A stretch of 64,000 nt of DNA from UBA5078 sp040384465 (GTDB taxonomy: Bacteria > Pseudomonadota > Gammaproteobacteria > Pseudomonadales > Pseudohongiellaceae): contig JAZKJF010000001.1 in assembly GCA_040384465.1 (NCBI GenBank), positions 62,001 to 126,000 on the forward strand, in the 5' to 3' direction. Every line of letters starts with the position of its first letter. Positions within the stretch are counted from its first letter, which is position 1. Below, in pieces: positions 33,967-42,960 of the stretch. A program made the translations under genes and the position numbers. A model generated the notes under the pieces. That model was not told the origin of the DNA. It saw only the letters and a list, made by a program, of their open reading frames with translations, and did not search any database.

Positions 33967-35097
33967 ATGGCTAAAGTTAAAGCGACAAAGAAGGCGCCTG
34001 CTAAATCGGCAGCAAAAAAAACCGGTGATGCTGCTCTTGCAAAAGCAGAAGCATCTTTAGCGAAACTGCAAAAAGAATCGACCGCTCAGGCCAAGGCACT
34101 TGCTGCAGCGCAAGGTAAAGCGACGGCGGCTAAAGCCAAAGTTGCACAAAGCGCTACCGCTGCTACCAAGAAAGCCGCTGAAAAAGCGAAGTCTGCTGCA
34201 GACAAGCTTGCTGCCACAGTTCGCGAACTGAACGCTAAACTCAAGTCTACGCAATCCAGTGTTAAATCCGCTCAAGACGCTTCAAAAGCAAAAGTTGCTG
34301 CGGAAGCCAGAAAGAAAGCAGCTGATTCAAGAAAAACCAAGTTGGCAGCCAAAGCAGAAGCCGATCTCGCCAAAGCCGTGAAGGCATTTGCAGATCAGTG
34401 GAAGAAGAAACGCGCCAAGTCTGATTCCGCAAAAGAAGCGGCTCGTACCAAGAAAGAAGATCTCAAGCGCAAGATAGCTGCCAAGAAAGCGGCAGTGAAA
34501 GCCAAAGCGGCTGCACAGAAGGCGGCCATCAAAGCCAAGGCAGCTGCCAAGAAGCGTATCGCCAGAGAACGTCTGCTGGCCAAGCGTACCCTGGTAAAAG
34601 CAAAAGCCGCCGCCAAGAAACTTGCTATCAAAGAAAAAGCATTGGCTCGCAAGACTTTGCTGAAAGCAAAAGCGCTTGCTAAAAAGGCTCCTGCGAAAGC
34701 GAAGGCAGTCACTGCAGCAGTGACTGGTAGTGTCAAAAAATCTGTCGCTGGTGTCATCAGCAAAGCTAAAGCAGCTGTAAAAGCAAAGCCAGCAGCAAAG
34801 GCAGCAAAGAAAGCCGCCCCCAAAAAAGCGGCTCCTAAAGCTGTTGCGAAGAAAGCAGTTGCTGCCAAAGCAGTGACAAAGAGTGCTCCGGCGAAAAAAG
34901 CAGCCAAACCAGCAGTGAAAGCAGCAACCAAACCAGCAGTGAAAGCAGCTGCCAAGCCAGCGGCGAAAGCAACGGCGAAACCCGCTGCTAAAGCTGCAGC
35001 GAAACCAGCGGCCAAGTCTGCAGCTAAAGCTGCAAAACCAGCTCCAAAACCGGCAGCGGCAGCACCCGCTGCGGTACCTGCTCCTGTCCAGGGCTGA
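33967..35097 (+). CDS. Lys/Ala-rich histone H1-like protein, AlgP-like
   Basis: A highly basic, low-complexity protein of 376 residues composed mostly of Lys and Ala with some Pro. Residues of about 20-140 look like a helical or coiled-coil part. About 140-230 is Lys/Ala/Arg-rich. From about 265 to the end it consists of degenerate KPAAKAA-type repeats, the arrangement of histone H1 tails and of Pseudomonas AlgP (AlgR3). Such proteins bind DNA non-specifically, and AlgP was linked to alginate gene control, but the role here is unknown. No conserved catalytic residue exists. AGGAGAGATAACGGT precedes the ATG. It sits between adk and tsaB and ends before a strong terminator. Confidence 0.75.
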   Translation: MAKVKATKKAPAKSAAKKTGDAALAKAEASLAKLQKESTAQAKALAAAQGKATAAKAKVAQSATAATKKAAEKAKSAADKLAATVRELNAKLKSTQSSVKSAQDASKAKVAAEARKKAADSRKTKLAAKAEADLAKAVKAFADQWKKKRAKSDSAKEAARTKKEDLKRKIAAKKAAVKAKAAAQKAAIKAKAAAKKRIARERLLAKRTLVKAKAAAKKLAIKEKALARKTLLKAKALAKKAPAKAKAVTAAVTGSVKKSVAGVISKAKAAVKAKPAAKAAKKAAPKKAAPKAVAKKAVAAKAVTKSAPAKKAAKPAVKAATKPAVKAAAKPAAKATAKPAAKAAAKPAAKSAAKAAKPAPKPAAAAPAAVPAPVQG

Positions 35098-35171
35098 TCT
35101 GGGTACTGATCTCGAATAGCGGTTCTGATATTCGAGCAGTCGACCGGTTGTCTGGTTTTAGTGTGCAGCAT

Positions 35172-35210
35172 AAAAATCCCCTAGAGAGACAACTCTCCGG
35201 GGGATTTTTT
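35172..35210 (+). terminator. Rho-independent terminator after the AlgP-like gene
   Basis: AAAAATCCCC (35172-35181) pairs with GGGGATTTTT (35200-35209), with an inner GAGAG/CTCTC stem and a T run. This is a strong two-part stem 74 bases after the stop codon. tsaB starts 24 bases later, so tsaB may need its own promoter or readthrough. Confidence 0.85.
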
Positions 35211-35233
35211 ATTTCCTTCGGTATAATCCAATC

Positions 35234-35920
35234 ATGTCCATAATACTCGCCATAGATTCCTCCAATGCACATTGCTCTGTTGCTCTTAACTGTGACGGAT
35301 CGATTATCCAGAGAGTCAGCGAGCAGCCGCGACAACATGCACGCAGAGTTCTCCCCATGATTGCCGAGCTTTTGGCGGAAAAAAGTCTTGCTCCTACAGA
35401 TATTGATGCCATTGCCATTGTGAGCGGGCCGGGTTCTTTTACAGGATTGCGCATTGGAGCAGGGGTAGCGCAGGGCCTGGCTTTCGGGGTCGGGGTTCCG
35501 GTGGTAGGAGTATCCGCGTTGGAAATCATCGCGATGAAGGCCCATTACAACGAGGGATACACACATTTGCTGGTTTGCATGCGGGCGCGAGAAGATGAAG
35601 TCTACAGCGCGGCCTATTGTGTTTGCGGTGAGCAGATAACCTTGCAGGGACGAGAGATGGTCGGAGCGCCACAGGAGCGTCATTTTGAAGGCGCCGATGG
35701 CACCGCTAAGTGGTTTGGCGTGGGAGATGGCTGGTCTTATGCACAGGCGTTAAACGCTAAGACCGGATTGCAAGTGCTTGGCTCGAATGCGTCAGAGATG
35801 AGTTCCGACGCAGCAACATTAAGTGTACTGGCCAGCATGAAATGGGCAAAGCATGGTGGAGTAGCGCCTGAGCTTGCACTGCCCGTATACCTCAAAGAGC
35901 AGATGGATTATCAGGAATAG
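35234..35920 (+). CDS. tsaB: tRNA threonylcarbamoyladenosine biosynthesis protein TsaB
   Basis: An ASKHA-fold partner of TsaD, 228 residues, needed for the universal t6A37 modification of ANN-reading tRNAs. It shows the N-terminal LAIDSSNAHCSVAL, the DIDAIAIVSGPGSFTGLRIGAGVAQGLA block and the VVGVSALEIIA segment found in TsaB/YeaZ. It lacks the metal-binding His of TsaD, as expected for this scaffold subunit. It ends one base before uppP. Confidence 0.94.
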   Translation: MSIILAIDSSNAHCSVALNCDGSIIQRVSEQPRQHARRVLPMIAELLAEKSLAPTDIDAIAIVSGPGSFTGLRIGAGVAQGLAFGVGVPVVGVSALEIIAMKAHYNEGYTHLLVCMRAREDEVYSAAYCVCGEQITLQGREMVGAPQERHFEGADGTAKWFGVGDGWSYAQALNAKTGLQVLGSNASEMSSDAATLSVLASMKWAKHGGVAPELALPVYLKEQMDYQE

Positions 35921-35921
35921 T

Positions 35922-36737
35922 ATGGAACTCGATATTTTCAAGATCACGTTTTTGGCGATACTGCAGGGCATAACAGAGTTTTTGCCGGTGTCCAGTTCAG
36001 CCCATCTTATTTTGCCGAAAGAATTATTTGGTTGGCCCGATCAAGGATTGGTGTTTGATGTGGCTGTGCACGTTGGCAGCTTGATCGCCGTCGTGTCTTA
36101 TTTGCGTCGTGATATAGCGGCCTTGTTTATGGGCTGGATGCGTTCATGTGCAGGCAGAGGAACTGACCAGAATGGTCGATTGGCCTGGTTTATTGTGCTG
36201 GCGACGATTCCTGCAGGGATTGGCGGACTGCTTTTCAACGACGCCGTTGAGCAGTATTCGCGCTCGATGCTGTTGATTGGTTTTACGTCCATTTTTTTTG
36301 GCATATTTCTTTATTACGCCGACAAGTATCAGGGCATCCGCCAGCCCATGGAAAAGATGACCATCAAAACCGCGATGATCATCGGGTTTGCGCAACTGGT
36401 TGCATTGATCCCCGGCACATCGCGATCAGGCATCACTTTGACGGCAGGTTTGTTCTGCGGGCTTGACCGAACTGCGGCGGCGAAGTTTTCCTTTTTGCTT
36501 GCCATTCCTATCATCATTGCCGGAGGACTTTTCAAAGGTCTGGAGATGATTGAGACAGGCACTTCAACGCAGTGGGCCATCCTGCTTTATGCCATCGCTG
36601 TGTCTGCCACTGTTTCGTTTGCCTGCATTCATTACTTTATAAGCTTGATTACCCGAATAGGGTTTTTGCCTTTCGTGATTTATCGCATCCTGCTGGGGTT
36701 GCTGTTGTTTGCGATTTATTTCGCCCGAGCTGCGTGA
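35922..36737 (+). CDS. uppP: Undecaprenyl-diphosphatase UppP (BacA)
   Basis: An integral membrane phosphatase of 271 residues that converts undecaprenyl pyrophosphate to the monophosphate carrier used in peptidoglycan and O-antigen synthesis. The two family motifs are EFLPVSSSAHL (about residues 17-30) and PGTSRSGITLTAG (about 160-175). About eight membrane helices are present. ATG 35922 follows the tsaB stop by one base. It complements uppS at 47 kb, which makes the carrier. Confidence 0.95.
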   Translation: MELDIFKITFLAILQGITEFLPVSSSAHLILPKELFGWPDQGLVFDVAVHVGSLIAVVSYLRRDIAALFMGWMRSCAGRGTDQNGRLAWFIVLATIPAGIGGLLFNDAVEQYSRSMLLIGFTSIFFGIFLYYADKYQGIRQPMEKMTIKTAMIIGFAQLVALIPGTSRSGITLTAGLFCGLDRTAAAKFSFLLAIPIIIAGGLFKGLEMIETGTSTQWAILLYAIAVSATVSFACIHYFISLITRIGFLPFVIYRILLGLLLFAIYFARAA

Positions 36738-36738
36738 G

Positions 36739-37527
36739 ATGGGGATTTGTGTCACAGCACAAACTCCAGAGCACATTGCCCCTGAGACTCCCTCTACGCT
36801 CGCTGAACGCCTTGCGCTTGGATTGTGCTCTTCAGCACAAGTGAGTGATGGGCAGTGCGATTTCCTGTTGTTCTATGACAGAGGCCGTCTGTCTCTACAG
36901 CAGAATGGTCGTGGCGCTGCAGGCCCGCTCTGTGTTGATTTTGAAGATGGCGCACTGGCATATCGGCAGCGCCATTCGACGCAGCCAGAAGCGATTCTGA
37001 AGGCGTTGGGGGCGAAGCATGGTGAGAGCCTGCGAATCGTCGACGCTACTGCAGGCTGGGGTTTGGATGCGTTTGTGCTCGCTTCCGCAGGTCACCGGGT
37101 AGAGCTGTGTGAGAGGTCAGTGGTATTACACGCGCTGTTGCAGGATGGACTGCGTCGGGCAAGCGCCAGCATGGACGACTGGGTGGTCGCCGCTGCAGGA
37201 CGAATGACGCTGCAGCTCGGGGATAGTAGTCAACTGCTTTCGGAGCGTGAAGACATGCCAGATGTGATCTATCTGGACCCGATGTTTCCCGAGCGTAGAA
37301 AAAGTGCCAAGGTCAAAAAGAACATGTTTCTACTGCAACAGTTGCTGCAAGACGATCGACCCTCGGAGACGCTGTTGCACGACGCGTTGCCAATGGCACG
37401 GCGCCGAATTGTGGTCAAGCGGCCTCTGCACGCAGGGTTTCTGGAAAACCTCAAACCGTCCTTTCAACTGACTGGCAAATCCAGCCGTTTCGATATCTAT
37501 CTTGCCAGGACTACTGGCGGCGCCTGA
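36739..37527 (+). CDS. rsmJ: 16S rRNA (guanine-1516-N2)-methyltransferase RsmJ
   Basis: An SAM-dependent rRNA methyltransferase of 262 residues. The signature DATAGWGLDAFVLASAGHRVELCERS is the SAM-binding motif. YLDPMFPERRKSAKVKK holds the DPMF catalytic motif of RsmJ (YhiQ). An N-terminal 60 residues of looser conservation precede it. ATG 36739 lies 1 base after the uppP stop. An ATG at 36709 would overlap uppP. It is convergent with dapE. Confidence 0.93.
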   Translation: MGICVTAQTPEHIAPETPSTLAERLALGLCSSAQVSDGQCDFLLFYDRGRLSLQQNGRGAAGPLCVDFEDGALAYRQRHSTQPEAILKALGAKHGESLRIVDATAGWGLDAFVLASAGHRVELCERSVVLHALLQDGLRRASASMDDWVVAAAGRMTLQLGDSSQLLSEREDMPDVIYLDPMFPERRKSAKVKKNMFLLQQLLQDDRPSETLLHDALPMARRRIVVKRPLHAGFLENLKPSFQLTGKSSRFDIYLARTTGGA

Positions 37528-37553
37528 GCAACATTTTCCTTTGTGCCTGCGAA

Positions 37554-37575
37554 CGCCTGCTTAAACCAGCAGGCG
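37554..37575. other. Hairpin at the convergent rsmJ/dapE ends
   Basis: CGCCTGCT and AGCAGGCG form an 8-bp perfect stem with a 6-base loop across the dapE stop codon. There is no T run on either side, so it is at best a weak bidirectional terminator. Confidence 0.35.
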
Positions 37576-38715
37576 CGTCAGGATCTGTTCGTAAATCGCT
37601 GACAGTTCATCAAGATCGCCGATCCTGACCTGTTCGTTGACTTTGTGGATGGTGGCATTGCAAGGGCCTAGCTCGATGAGCTGCGCGCCGGTGGGAGCAA
37701 TAAAGCGGCCATCCGAGGTGCCTCCAGAGGTTGAGGTGACTGCTGCCACGCCATTGCTCTGGTGAATGCTTTCTATGGCGATCTCAATCAGGTGCCCTTG
37801 CTCTGTCAGGAAAGGGTTGCCTGACAATTGCCAGTGCAAGGTATAGCGCAAGCCATGTGCGTTCAGGATCGCCTCTGTGCGGCTTTGAATGACTTCCTGA
37901 GTCAGCACAGTTGAGAAACGGAAGTTGAAAGTCACATCGAGTTCGCCGGGTATCACATTCTCGGTGCCCGTGCCGGCATGGATGTTGGATATCTGAAAAC
38001 TGGTGGGAGGGAAGGCAGCGTTGCCGGTATCCCACACTTCGCGACACAGGGCATCCAGCGGCAGCATCGCCTTGTGGATGGGATTGTCGGCCAGATGGGG
38101 ATAGGCGACATGGCCCTGTACACCGTGCACACGCAGTTTCCCATGCAGTGAGCCACGTCTGCCTATCTTGATGGTATCTCCGACTTTCTTGTCGCTCGAC
38201 GGCTCACCGACAATGCAGTAGTCGATCTTTTCATTGCGCTGCTCCAATACCTCAATCACCTTGCGAGTGCCATTGATCGCACTGCCTTCCTCGTCACTCG
38301 TCAGCAAAAATGCAATGGATCCCTGCAGAGGTTTGCCGCTGGCAAGAAAGCGTTCGCAGGCGGTCACCATCGCGGCGATGCTGCCTTTCATGTCGGCCGT
38401 GCCTCGTCCGTAAAGAAATCCGTCTCGCACTGTGGGTTCGAAGGGGGGCGAGGTCCAGAGTTCCGTCTGTCCGGCAGGAACAACGTCGGTGTGACCCGCG
38501 AATGCAAAGACTGGCGACTGTGTGCCGAGCCGTGCCCACAGATTGGTGACCTCTCCGAAGGGCATGATCTCGATCGTGAAGCCCATCGCTTTCAGTCTGT
38601 CGACGAGCAACTGTGTGCAACCCGCGTCTTCTGGCGTCACAGAGGGTTTCTCAATCAACGCCATGCACAGAGTGAGGGTAGGGGACAAATCAACAGGCAG
38701 TGCAGTGGTGCTCAT
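37561..38715 (-). CDS. dapE: Succinyl-diaminopimelate desuccinylase
   Basis: A zinc-dependent amidohydrolase of 384 residues that releases L,L-diaminopimelate in the succinylase branch of lysine/DAP synthesis. M20 metal ligands are visible in FAFAGHTDVVPAG (His, with catalytic Asp), YGRGTADMKGSIAAM (bridging Asp), TSDEEGSAING (catalytic Glu-Glu) and a C-terminal TSTSGGTSDGRF segment. ATG 38715 gives the family N-terminus; the frame continues upstream without homology. dapD, which makes an earlier substrate of the same branch, lies just upstream. Confidence 0.96.
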   Translation of the reverse strand: MSTTALPVDLSPTLTLCMALIEKPSVTPEDAGCTQLLVDRLKAMGFTIEIMPFGEVTNLWARLGTQSPVFAFAGHTDVVPAGQTELWTSPPFEPTVRDGFLYGRGTADMKGSIAAMVTACERFLASGKPLQGSIAFLLTSDEEGSAINGTRKVIEVLEQRNEKIDYCIVGEPSSDKKVGDTIKIGRRGSLHGKLRVHGVQGHVAYPHLADNPIHKAMLPLDALCREVWDTGNAAFPPTSFQISNIHAGTGTENVIPGELDVTFNFRFSTVLTQEVIQSRTEAILNAHGLRYTLHWQLSGNPFLTEQGHLIEIAIESIHQSNGVAAVTSTSGGTSDGRFIAPTGAQLIELGPCNATIHKVNEQVRIGDLDELSAIYEQILTRLLV

Positions 38716-38766
38716 AGTGTGGCCTTGCGCAAAAGGGGGCCTGCGGCGCGCAGGCATACCGCCAAA

Positions 38767-39810
38767 TCAATTGTGAGTGTGTAGTTCTGCGTTCAGAGCG
38801 ATAGCCGTCTTGTTGGCTTTGCACTCTACCGCCCCCGTCATGGAATTGCGCCGGAACAAGAGATCGGATTTGCCTGCAAGTTCGCGCGCCTTGACGGTAC
38901 TGACAAGCTGGTTGTCTTTGTCGAGCAAGAGCACTTTGGTGCCTGCTGTGACATAGAGCCCCGCTTCAATGATGCAACGATCCCCTAATGGAAAACCGAG
39001 TCCGGAGTTGGCGCCAATCAGGCAGTCACGGCCCACGGAAATGACTTCTGTGCCGCCGCCGGAAAGCGTCCCCATGGTGCTGCAGCCGCCACCGAGATCG
39101 CTGCCTGCTCCCACCATCACCCCAGCAGAAATACGACCTTCGATCATGGCCGGGCCTTCGGTGCCGCCATTGAAATTGATGAAGCCTTCGTGCATGACAG
39201 TAGTGCCTTCTCCTACGTAAGCGCCTAACCTCACACGTGCCGTATGGGCGATGCGGACGCCTTTGGGGACGACATAATTGGTCATCTTCGGAAATTTATC
39301 GACAGACATCACTTCAAGCAACTCACCCTTGAGTCGGGCATGCAATTGTCGGGCAGGCAGGTCTTCAAGATCGATGGCGCCTTGATTAGTCCAGGCCAGG
39401 TTGCGCAGAATGCCAAATGCGCCCGTGAGATTCAGTGAGTGTGGTTTGCAGAGACGGTGCGACAGCAAATGCAATTTGAGATAGACCTCGGCAATGGAAG
39501 TGGGCGGAAGGTCATCGGCGATGAAGGTCACCACCACGGGCTGCGTGCTGTTGCTCAGCATGCGCAGGAGTTCCTGCAATTGGCTGTCTGCAGCGATCTC
39601 CGGCAGCTGTGCCAGGCGGGTGAGCTGTGCGGCAGAGAGTTCATGGACACGGTTGCCTTGCGAGTATCCGGCAATGGTTGCCAATGCCTGTGTCGGTGCA
39701 AGGGCAGGACTGCGCAGGACTAGTGGATAAAACACTTCGATCAGCTCGTCACGGGAATTGCGTGTGCCGATGCCGATGCCCAGGCTGTGCAGGGAATGGG
39801 AGATACTCAT
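38767..39810 (-). CDS. dapD: Tetrahydrodipicolinate N-succinyltransferase (long form)
   Basis: An acyltransferase of 347 residues with a left-handed parallel beta-helix, succinylating tetrahydrodipicolinate. Hexapeptide-like turns run through RVRLGAYVGEGTTVMHEGFINFNGGTEG, ISAGVMVGAGSDLGGGCSTMGTLSGGG and CLIGANSGLGFPLGDRCIIEAG. The length and N-terminal helical domain correspond to the long DapD of Pseudomonas, not the 274-residue enteric type. The start at 39810 is the first Met of conserved sequence. It lies upstream of dapE on the same strand, 51 bases apart, so they likely form one operon. Confidence 0.95.
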   Translation of the reverse strand: MSISHSLHSLGIGIGTRNSRDELIEVFYPLVLRSPALAPTQALATIAGYSQGNRVHELSAAQLTRLAQLPEIAADSQLQELLRMLSNSTQPVVVTFIADDLPPTSIAEVYLKLHLLSHRLCKPHSLNLTGAFGILRNLAWTNQGAIDLEDLPARQLHARLKGELLEVMSVDKFPKMTNYVVPKGVRIAHTARVRLGAYVGEGTTVMHEGFINFNGGTEGPAMIEGRISAGVMVGAGSDLGGGCSTMGTLSGGGTEVISVGRDCLIGANSGLGFPLGDRCIIEAGLYVTAGTKVLLLDKDNQLVSTVKARELAGKSDLLFRRNSMTGAVECKANKTAIALNAELHTHN

Positions 39811-39857
39811 GTGATAACAACCTCTATATCGTTTTGCGGTGCTAATGGGAAATGGTG

Positions 39858-40217
39858 TTATTGATGCTGTTGATGTTCGACCAACTGCAGCAGTCTGGTT
39901 TCGTCGTAGCCTGTCAGCCATGCAGTGTTGCTGCGCAGCAATGGGCGTCGAATCAGGGCTGGATGTGTCATCAACAAAGGCAGAGCTGTATCGACGTTGC
40001 AGTTGTTCTGGATATCGGGAGGCAGCTGGCGCCAGGTGGTCCCGCGTTTGTTGATCAGATCGTGCAGCGGAATTGCAGCAAGGAATTCCTGAGCAAGCGC
40101 TTGATCAAGTCCGTGTTTCCGGTAGTCGTGAAATACATACTCAACCGCGTGCCTGTCCAACCATGCGCGGGTTTTCTTGATTGTGTCGCAATTGGTTATG
40201 CCGTAAAGCGTAATCAT
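39858..40217 (-). CDS. yffB: ArsC/Spx-family thioredoxin-fold protein YffB
   Basis: A 119-residue ArsC-like protein. The N-terminal LYGITNCDTIKKTRAWLD has the single active-site Cys10 of the family. The C-terminal part has IRRPLL, the segment that in arsenate reductase carries anion-binding residues. The YffB/Spx-like group near dapD-dapE is widespread in proteobacteria. Glutathione-dependent thiol reductase activity is suspected rather than proven. It does not look like a bona fide arsenate resistance gene. It lies between dapD and glnD. Confidence 0.85.
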   Translation of the reverse strand: MITLYGITNCDTIKKTRAWLDRHAVEYVFHDYRKHGLDQALAQEFLAAIPLHDLINKRGTTWRQLPPDIQNNCNVDTALPLLMTHPALIRRPLLRSNTAWLTGYDETRLLQLVEHQQHQ

Positions 40218-40227
40218 GGTTTACCTG

Positions 40228-42912
40228 TCAATTCCCCAGTCCTTGTCGAATGTCGGTCTGTAGACGTTCGACAGCAAGGGGATCGGTGATTTTTTGATTG
40301 TTCTCATCCACGATGAAGAACAAGTCTTCTACACGTTCCCCCAGGGTAGCGATGCGCGCATTCTGCAGCTGAATCTTGTGGTCGGCAAAGATCTTGCCGA
40401 TTGAGGCCAGAATTCCTGGCTGATCGGGACAGTTGATTTCCAGAGTGGTGTAGGGTTTTTCTTCACTGTTAATGACATCCGTTTCCACATGCTGGCTGAA
40501 ATGTTTCAGTTTTCTCGCGATACGCTTGTTGGTGACTTTGAGGTGCTTGTCTGGCTCGGCAAGGAAGAGCGTCAGCAGATCGATTATCTTCTGGCGTCGT
40601 TTCGCGTCGGCGCTCACCGGTGTGCCATCGCTCTCAAGGACCGTATAAGTGTTCATGCAGTAATTTTTTGCCGAAGTGAAAATGCGCGCGTCCTGAATAT
40701 TCAAACCGAGCTGCTCCATGGCAGCGGCACTGCTGGCAAACAGGTGGTTTCTGTTGATCGTATAGATGAATATCTGTGTGGCCCCTTCGGCCACAGTTTC
40801 GCCGCGATCCTCAATCAGTACCAGTGTGTCTTCTCCTTGATTCCGGTTGAGTGCTTCGGTGTGCCAGACGATGTTGGCAGTCGATTCCCTGACAAAATAT
40901 TCGTCGTCGATATTGCTCCAGATCGACTCGATCTGTTCCTCTGACAGACCACGATCGACCAGCTTGATATGCGCGCTCTCCTGTTTATCCTTGATGCGAT
41001 CCGCGCGGTCGATGGGATTCTCGAGGCCGCGCCGCAGTGCACGCTTGGTGCTCATATAAAGTTGTCGCAACAACGAGGCACGCCAGGTATTCCACAGAGT
41101 TGGATTGGTGGCATTGATGTCTGCCACCGTCATGGCGTAGAGGTAATCCAGATGGAGCTTGTCGCCCATCTGCAGAGCGAACTCATGAATCACTTCGGGA
41201 TCGGCGATATCCATGCGCTGAGCAGTCATGGACATCAGCAAATGTTTCCCTACCACCCAGGTGACCAGTTTGGTGTCCCAAGCGCTCAGGTGGTGGCGCT
41301 GGCAGAACTCGGTGGCGTCTACCATGCCCAGTGTGGAGTGGTCACCACCGCGCCCTTTGGCAATGTCGTGATAGAGCCCGGCAATATAGAGCAATTCCAC
41401 TTTGGGAAGTCGCAGGGCAATGTGCGCAGCGATTGGGAATTGTTCCTCAGCGCCCGGATAACGGAAGCGGCGCATGTTTTCGACGACCTGCAAGGTGTGT
41501 GCATCCACGGTGTAGATGTGGAACAAGTCATGTTGCATCTTGCCAGTGATCGCGCCGAATTCTGGCAGATAACGTCCGAGAATTCCGTAGCGTGACATCC
41601 GGCGCAATTGTGAAGTGACCTGATGAGGGGAGCGCAGCAGCTCCATGAACAGCGTGGTATTGCGCAGATCTCTGCGAAACTTGTCGTCGACCAGTGTCTG
41701 GTGTTCATAGATCAGGCGAATCGTCGCGGCACGTATCCCGGCGATGGCGGGCTTCTGCGCCATCAGCACAAAAATTTCCATCAACGCAAATGGAAAGCGT
41801 TTGAATACTCCGGGGTAAGTCACTTCGATGTAATTGTTGCGGATTTGAAAACGCTTGTTGATGAGGGTGATTTCTTCTTTCTCACCTGCCCGCAGGATGA
41901 CTTCGTCAAAATGTTGCAGCAATACGTCATTCAATCCACGCAACGTGGCCACGACGCAATAGTATTCCTGCATCAATTTCTCAACGGCCAGACTCTTTTC
42001 ATCGTCCTCATAGCCAAACATTTTGGCCAGATCTTTCTGACGATCAAACAACAGACGATCTTCCTTGCGACCTGCCAGCAGGTGCAAACCATAGCGAATC
42101 TTCCACAGCAATTGCTCGCCGCTGGCGAGCTGTTCATATTCAGAAGGGGTTAGAAAACCGAGGGTAACAAGATCGGCGAGATTCTGGCCTCGATAATGGC
42201 GTTTCGCGATCCAGGCAATCGTCTGGATATCGCGCAGTCCACCCGGAGAGGTTTTAACGTTGGGTTCCAGCGCATAGTCGATGTCGTGATACTTCTCGTG
42301 CCGTGCGATCTGCTCATCGCGCTTGGCCTTGAAGAAGGCTTTTGCTGGCCAGACATCCGGATTCTGTGTCTGCGCGATCATCTCCTGCCGCAAAGCCTCC
42401 GGGCCGACGATGGTGCGCGACTCCATCAAGCTGGTCGTCACAGTAATATCTTTGAGTGCTTCCTGTCGGCATTGTTTGATGGAGCGAACGCTTTGTCCGA
42501 TTTCGAGATTGATGTCCCAGAGGAACGTGAAGAACGCACTGATATTGCTTTTGTGTTTTGCATGATCTTCGCCACGGGTCAGCAACAACAGATCGATGTC
42601 GGAATGCGGGTGCAACTCACCGCGACCATAGCCACCAACGGCCAGCAGGGCGATATTCTTGCTGTCATCCCATGGATAACGGTCCCAGGCGCACTGCAGT
42701 AATTGATCGATGAACCACGAACGTCCGGTGACGAGAGAGACAATATTGTCATTGTGCAAGTAACGGCGATTCAGAACATCGCGTGCCTGTTGAATGGCTT
42801 CGCGGAAAAGGGGGACGGCGTTGTCTGTTGCTTGCAGTCTGGCTTTGAATTCGAGGATGTTCAGAAGCTCATCATCGTGGAATCCGTCCGTGACGTGTTG
42901 TGAGTCTGTCAT
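40228..42912 (-). CDS. glnD: Bifunctional uridylyltransferase/uridylyl-removing enzyme GlnD
   Basis: The nitrogen sensor that adds or removes UMP on PII proteins according to glutamine, 894 residues. The nucleotidyltransferase motif is VGGYGRGELHPHSDIDLLLL at about residue 90. GlnD-PII uridylyltransferase helices follow. An HD domain has DAHTLQVVENMRRF and YHDIAKGRGGDHS at about 450-520. Two ACT domains close the protein; the second begins near EINCPDQPGILASIGKIFADH and ends close to the C-terminus. All parts are intact. It lies between map and yffB on the same strand. Confidence 0.96.
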   Translation of the reverse strand: MTDSQHVTDGFHDDELLNILEFKARLQATDNAVPLFREAIQQARDVLNRRYLHNDNIVSLVTGRSWFIDQLLQCAWDRYPWDDSKNIALLAVGGYGRGELHPHSDIDLLLLTRGEDHAKHKSNISAFFTFLWDINLEIGQSVRSIKQCRQEALKDITVTTSLMESRTIVGPEALRQEMIAQTQNPDVWPAKAFFKAKRDEQIARHEKYHDIDYALEPNVKTSPGGLRDIQTIAWIAKRHYRGQNLADLVTLGFLTPSEYEQLASGEQLLWKIRYGLHLLAGRKEDRLLFDRQKDLAKMFGYEDDEKSLAVEKLMQEYYCVVATLRGLNDVLLQHFDEVILRAGEKEEITLINKRFQIRNNYIEVTYPGVFKRFPFALMEIFVLMAQKPAIAGIRAATIRLIYEHQTLVDDKFRRDLRNTTLFMELLRSPHQVTSQLRRMSRYGILGRYLPEFGAITGKMQHDLFHIYTVDAHTLQVVENMRRFRYPGAEEQFPIAAHIALRLPKVELLYIAGLYHDIAKGRGGDHSTLGMVDATEFCQRHHLSAWDTKLVTWVVGKHLLMSMTAQRMDIADPEVIHEFALQMGDKLHLDYLYAMTVADINATNPTLWNTWRASLLRQLYMSTKRALRRGLENPIDRADRIKDKQESAHIKLVDRGLSEEQIESIWSNIDDEYFVRESTANIVWHTEALNRNQGEDTLVLIEDRGETVAEGATQIFIYTINRNHLFASSAAAMEQLGLNIQDARIFTSAKNYCMNTYTVLESDGTPVSADAKRRQKIIDLLTLFLAEPDKHLKVTNKRIARKLKHFSQHVETDVINSEEKPYTTLEINCPDQPGILASIGKIFADHKIQLQNARIATLGERVEDLFFIVDENNQKITDPLAVERLQTDIRQGLGN

Positions 42913-42960
42913 AGTCTCGCTACCGGTGATTACAAAACAGAGAGAGTGCCCCGGAAAGTC

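Noticed and set aside
33842..34060. Small open frame before the AlgP-like gene
   Set aside because: It overlaps the AlgP-like start in another frame, has a biased Arg/Lys tail caused by that overlap and no ribosome site.
34850..35090. KPAAKAA-encoding DNA as a CRISPR array or mobile repeat
   Set aside because: The units are degenerate, in frame and codon-periodic, with no spacers. They are a low-complexity protein tail.
39858..40217. YffB as an arsenate resistance gene
   Set aside because: It sits in a biosynthetic cluster without arsR, arsB or acr3. Members of this subgroup are not known resistance enzymes.
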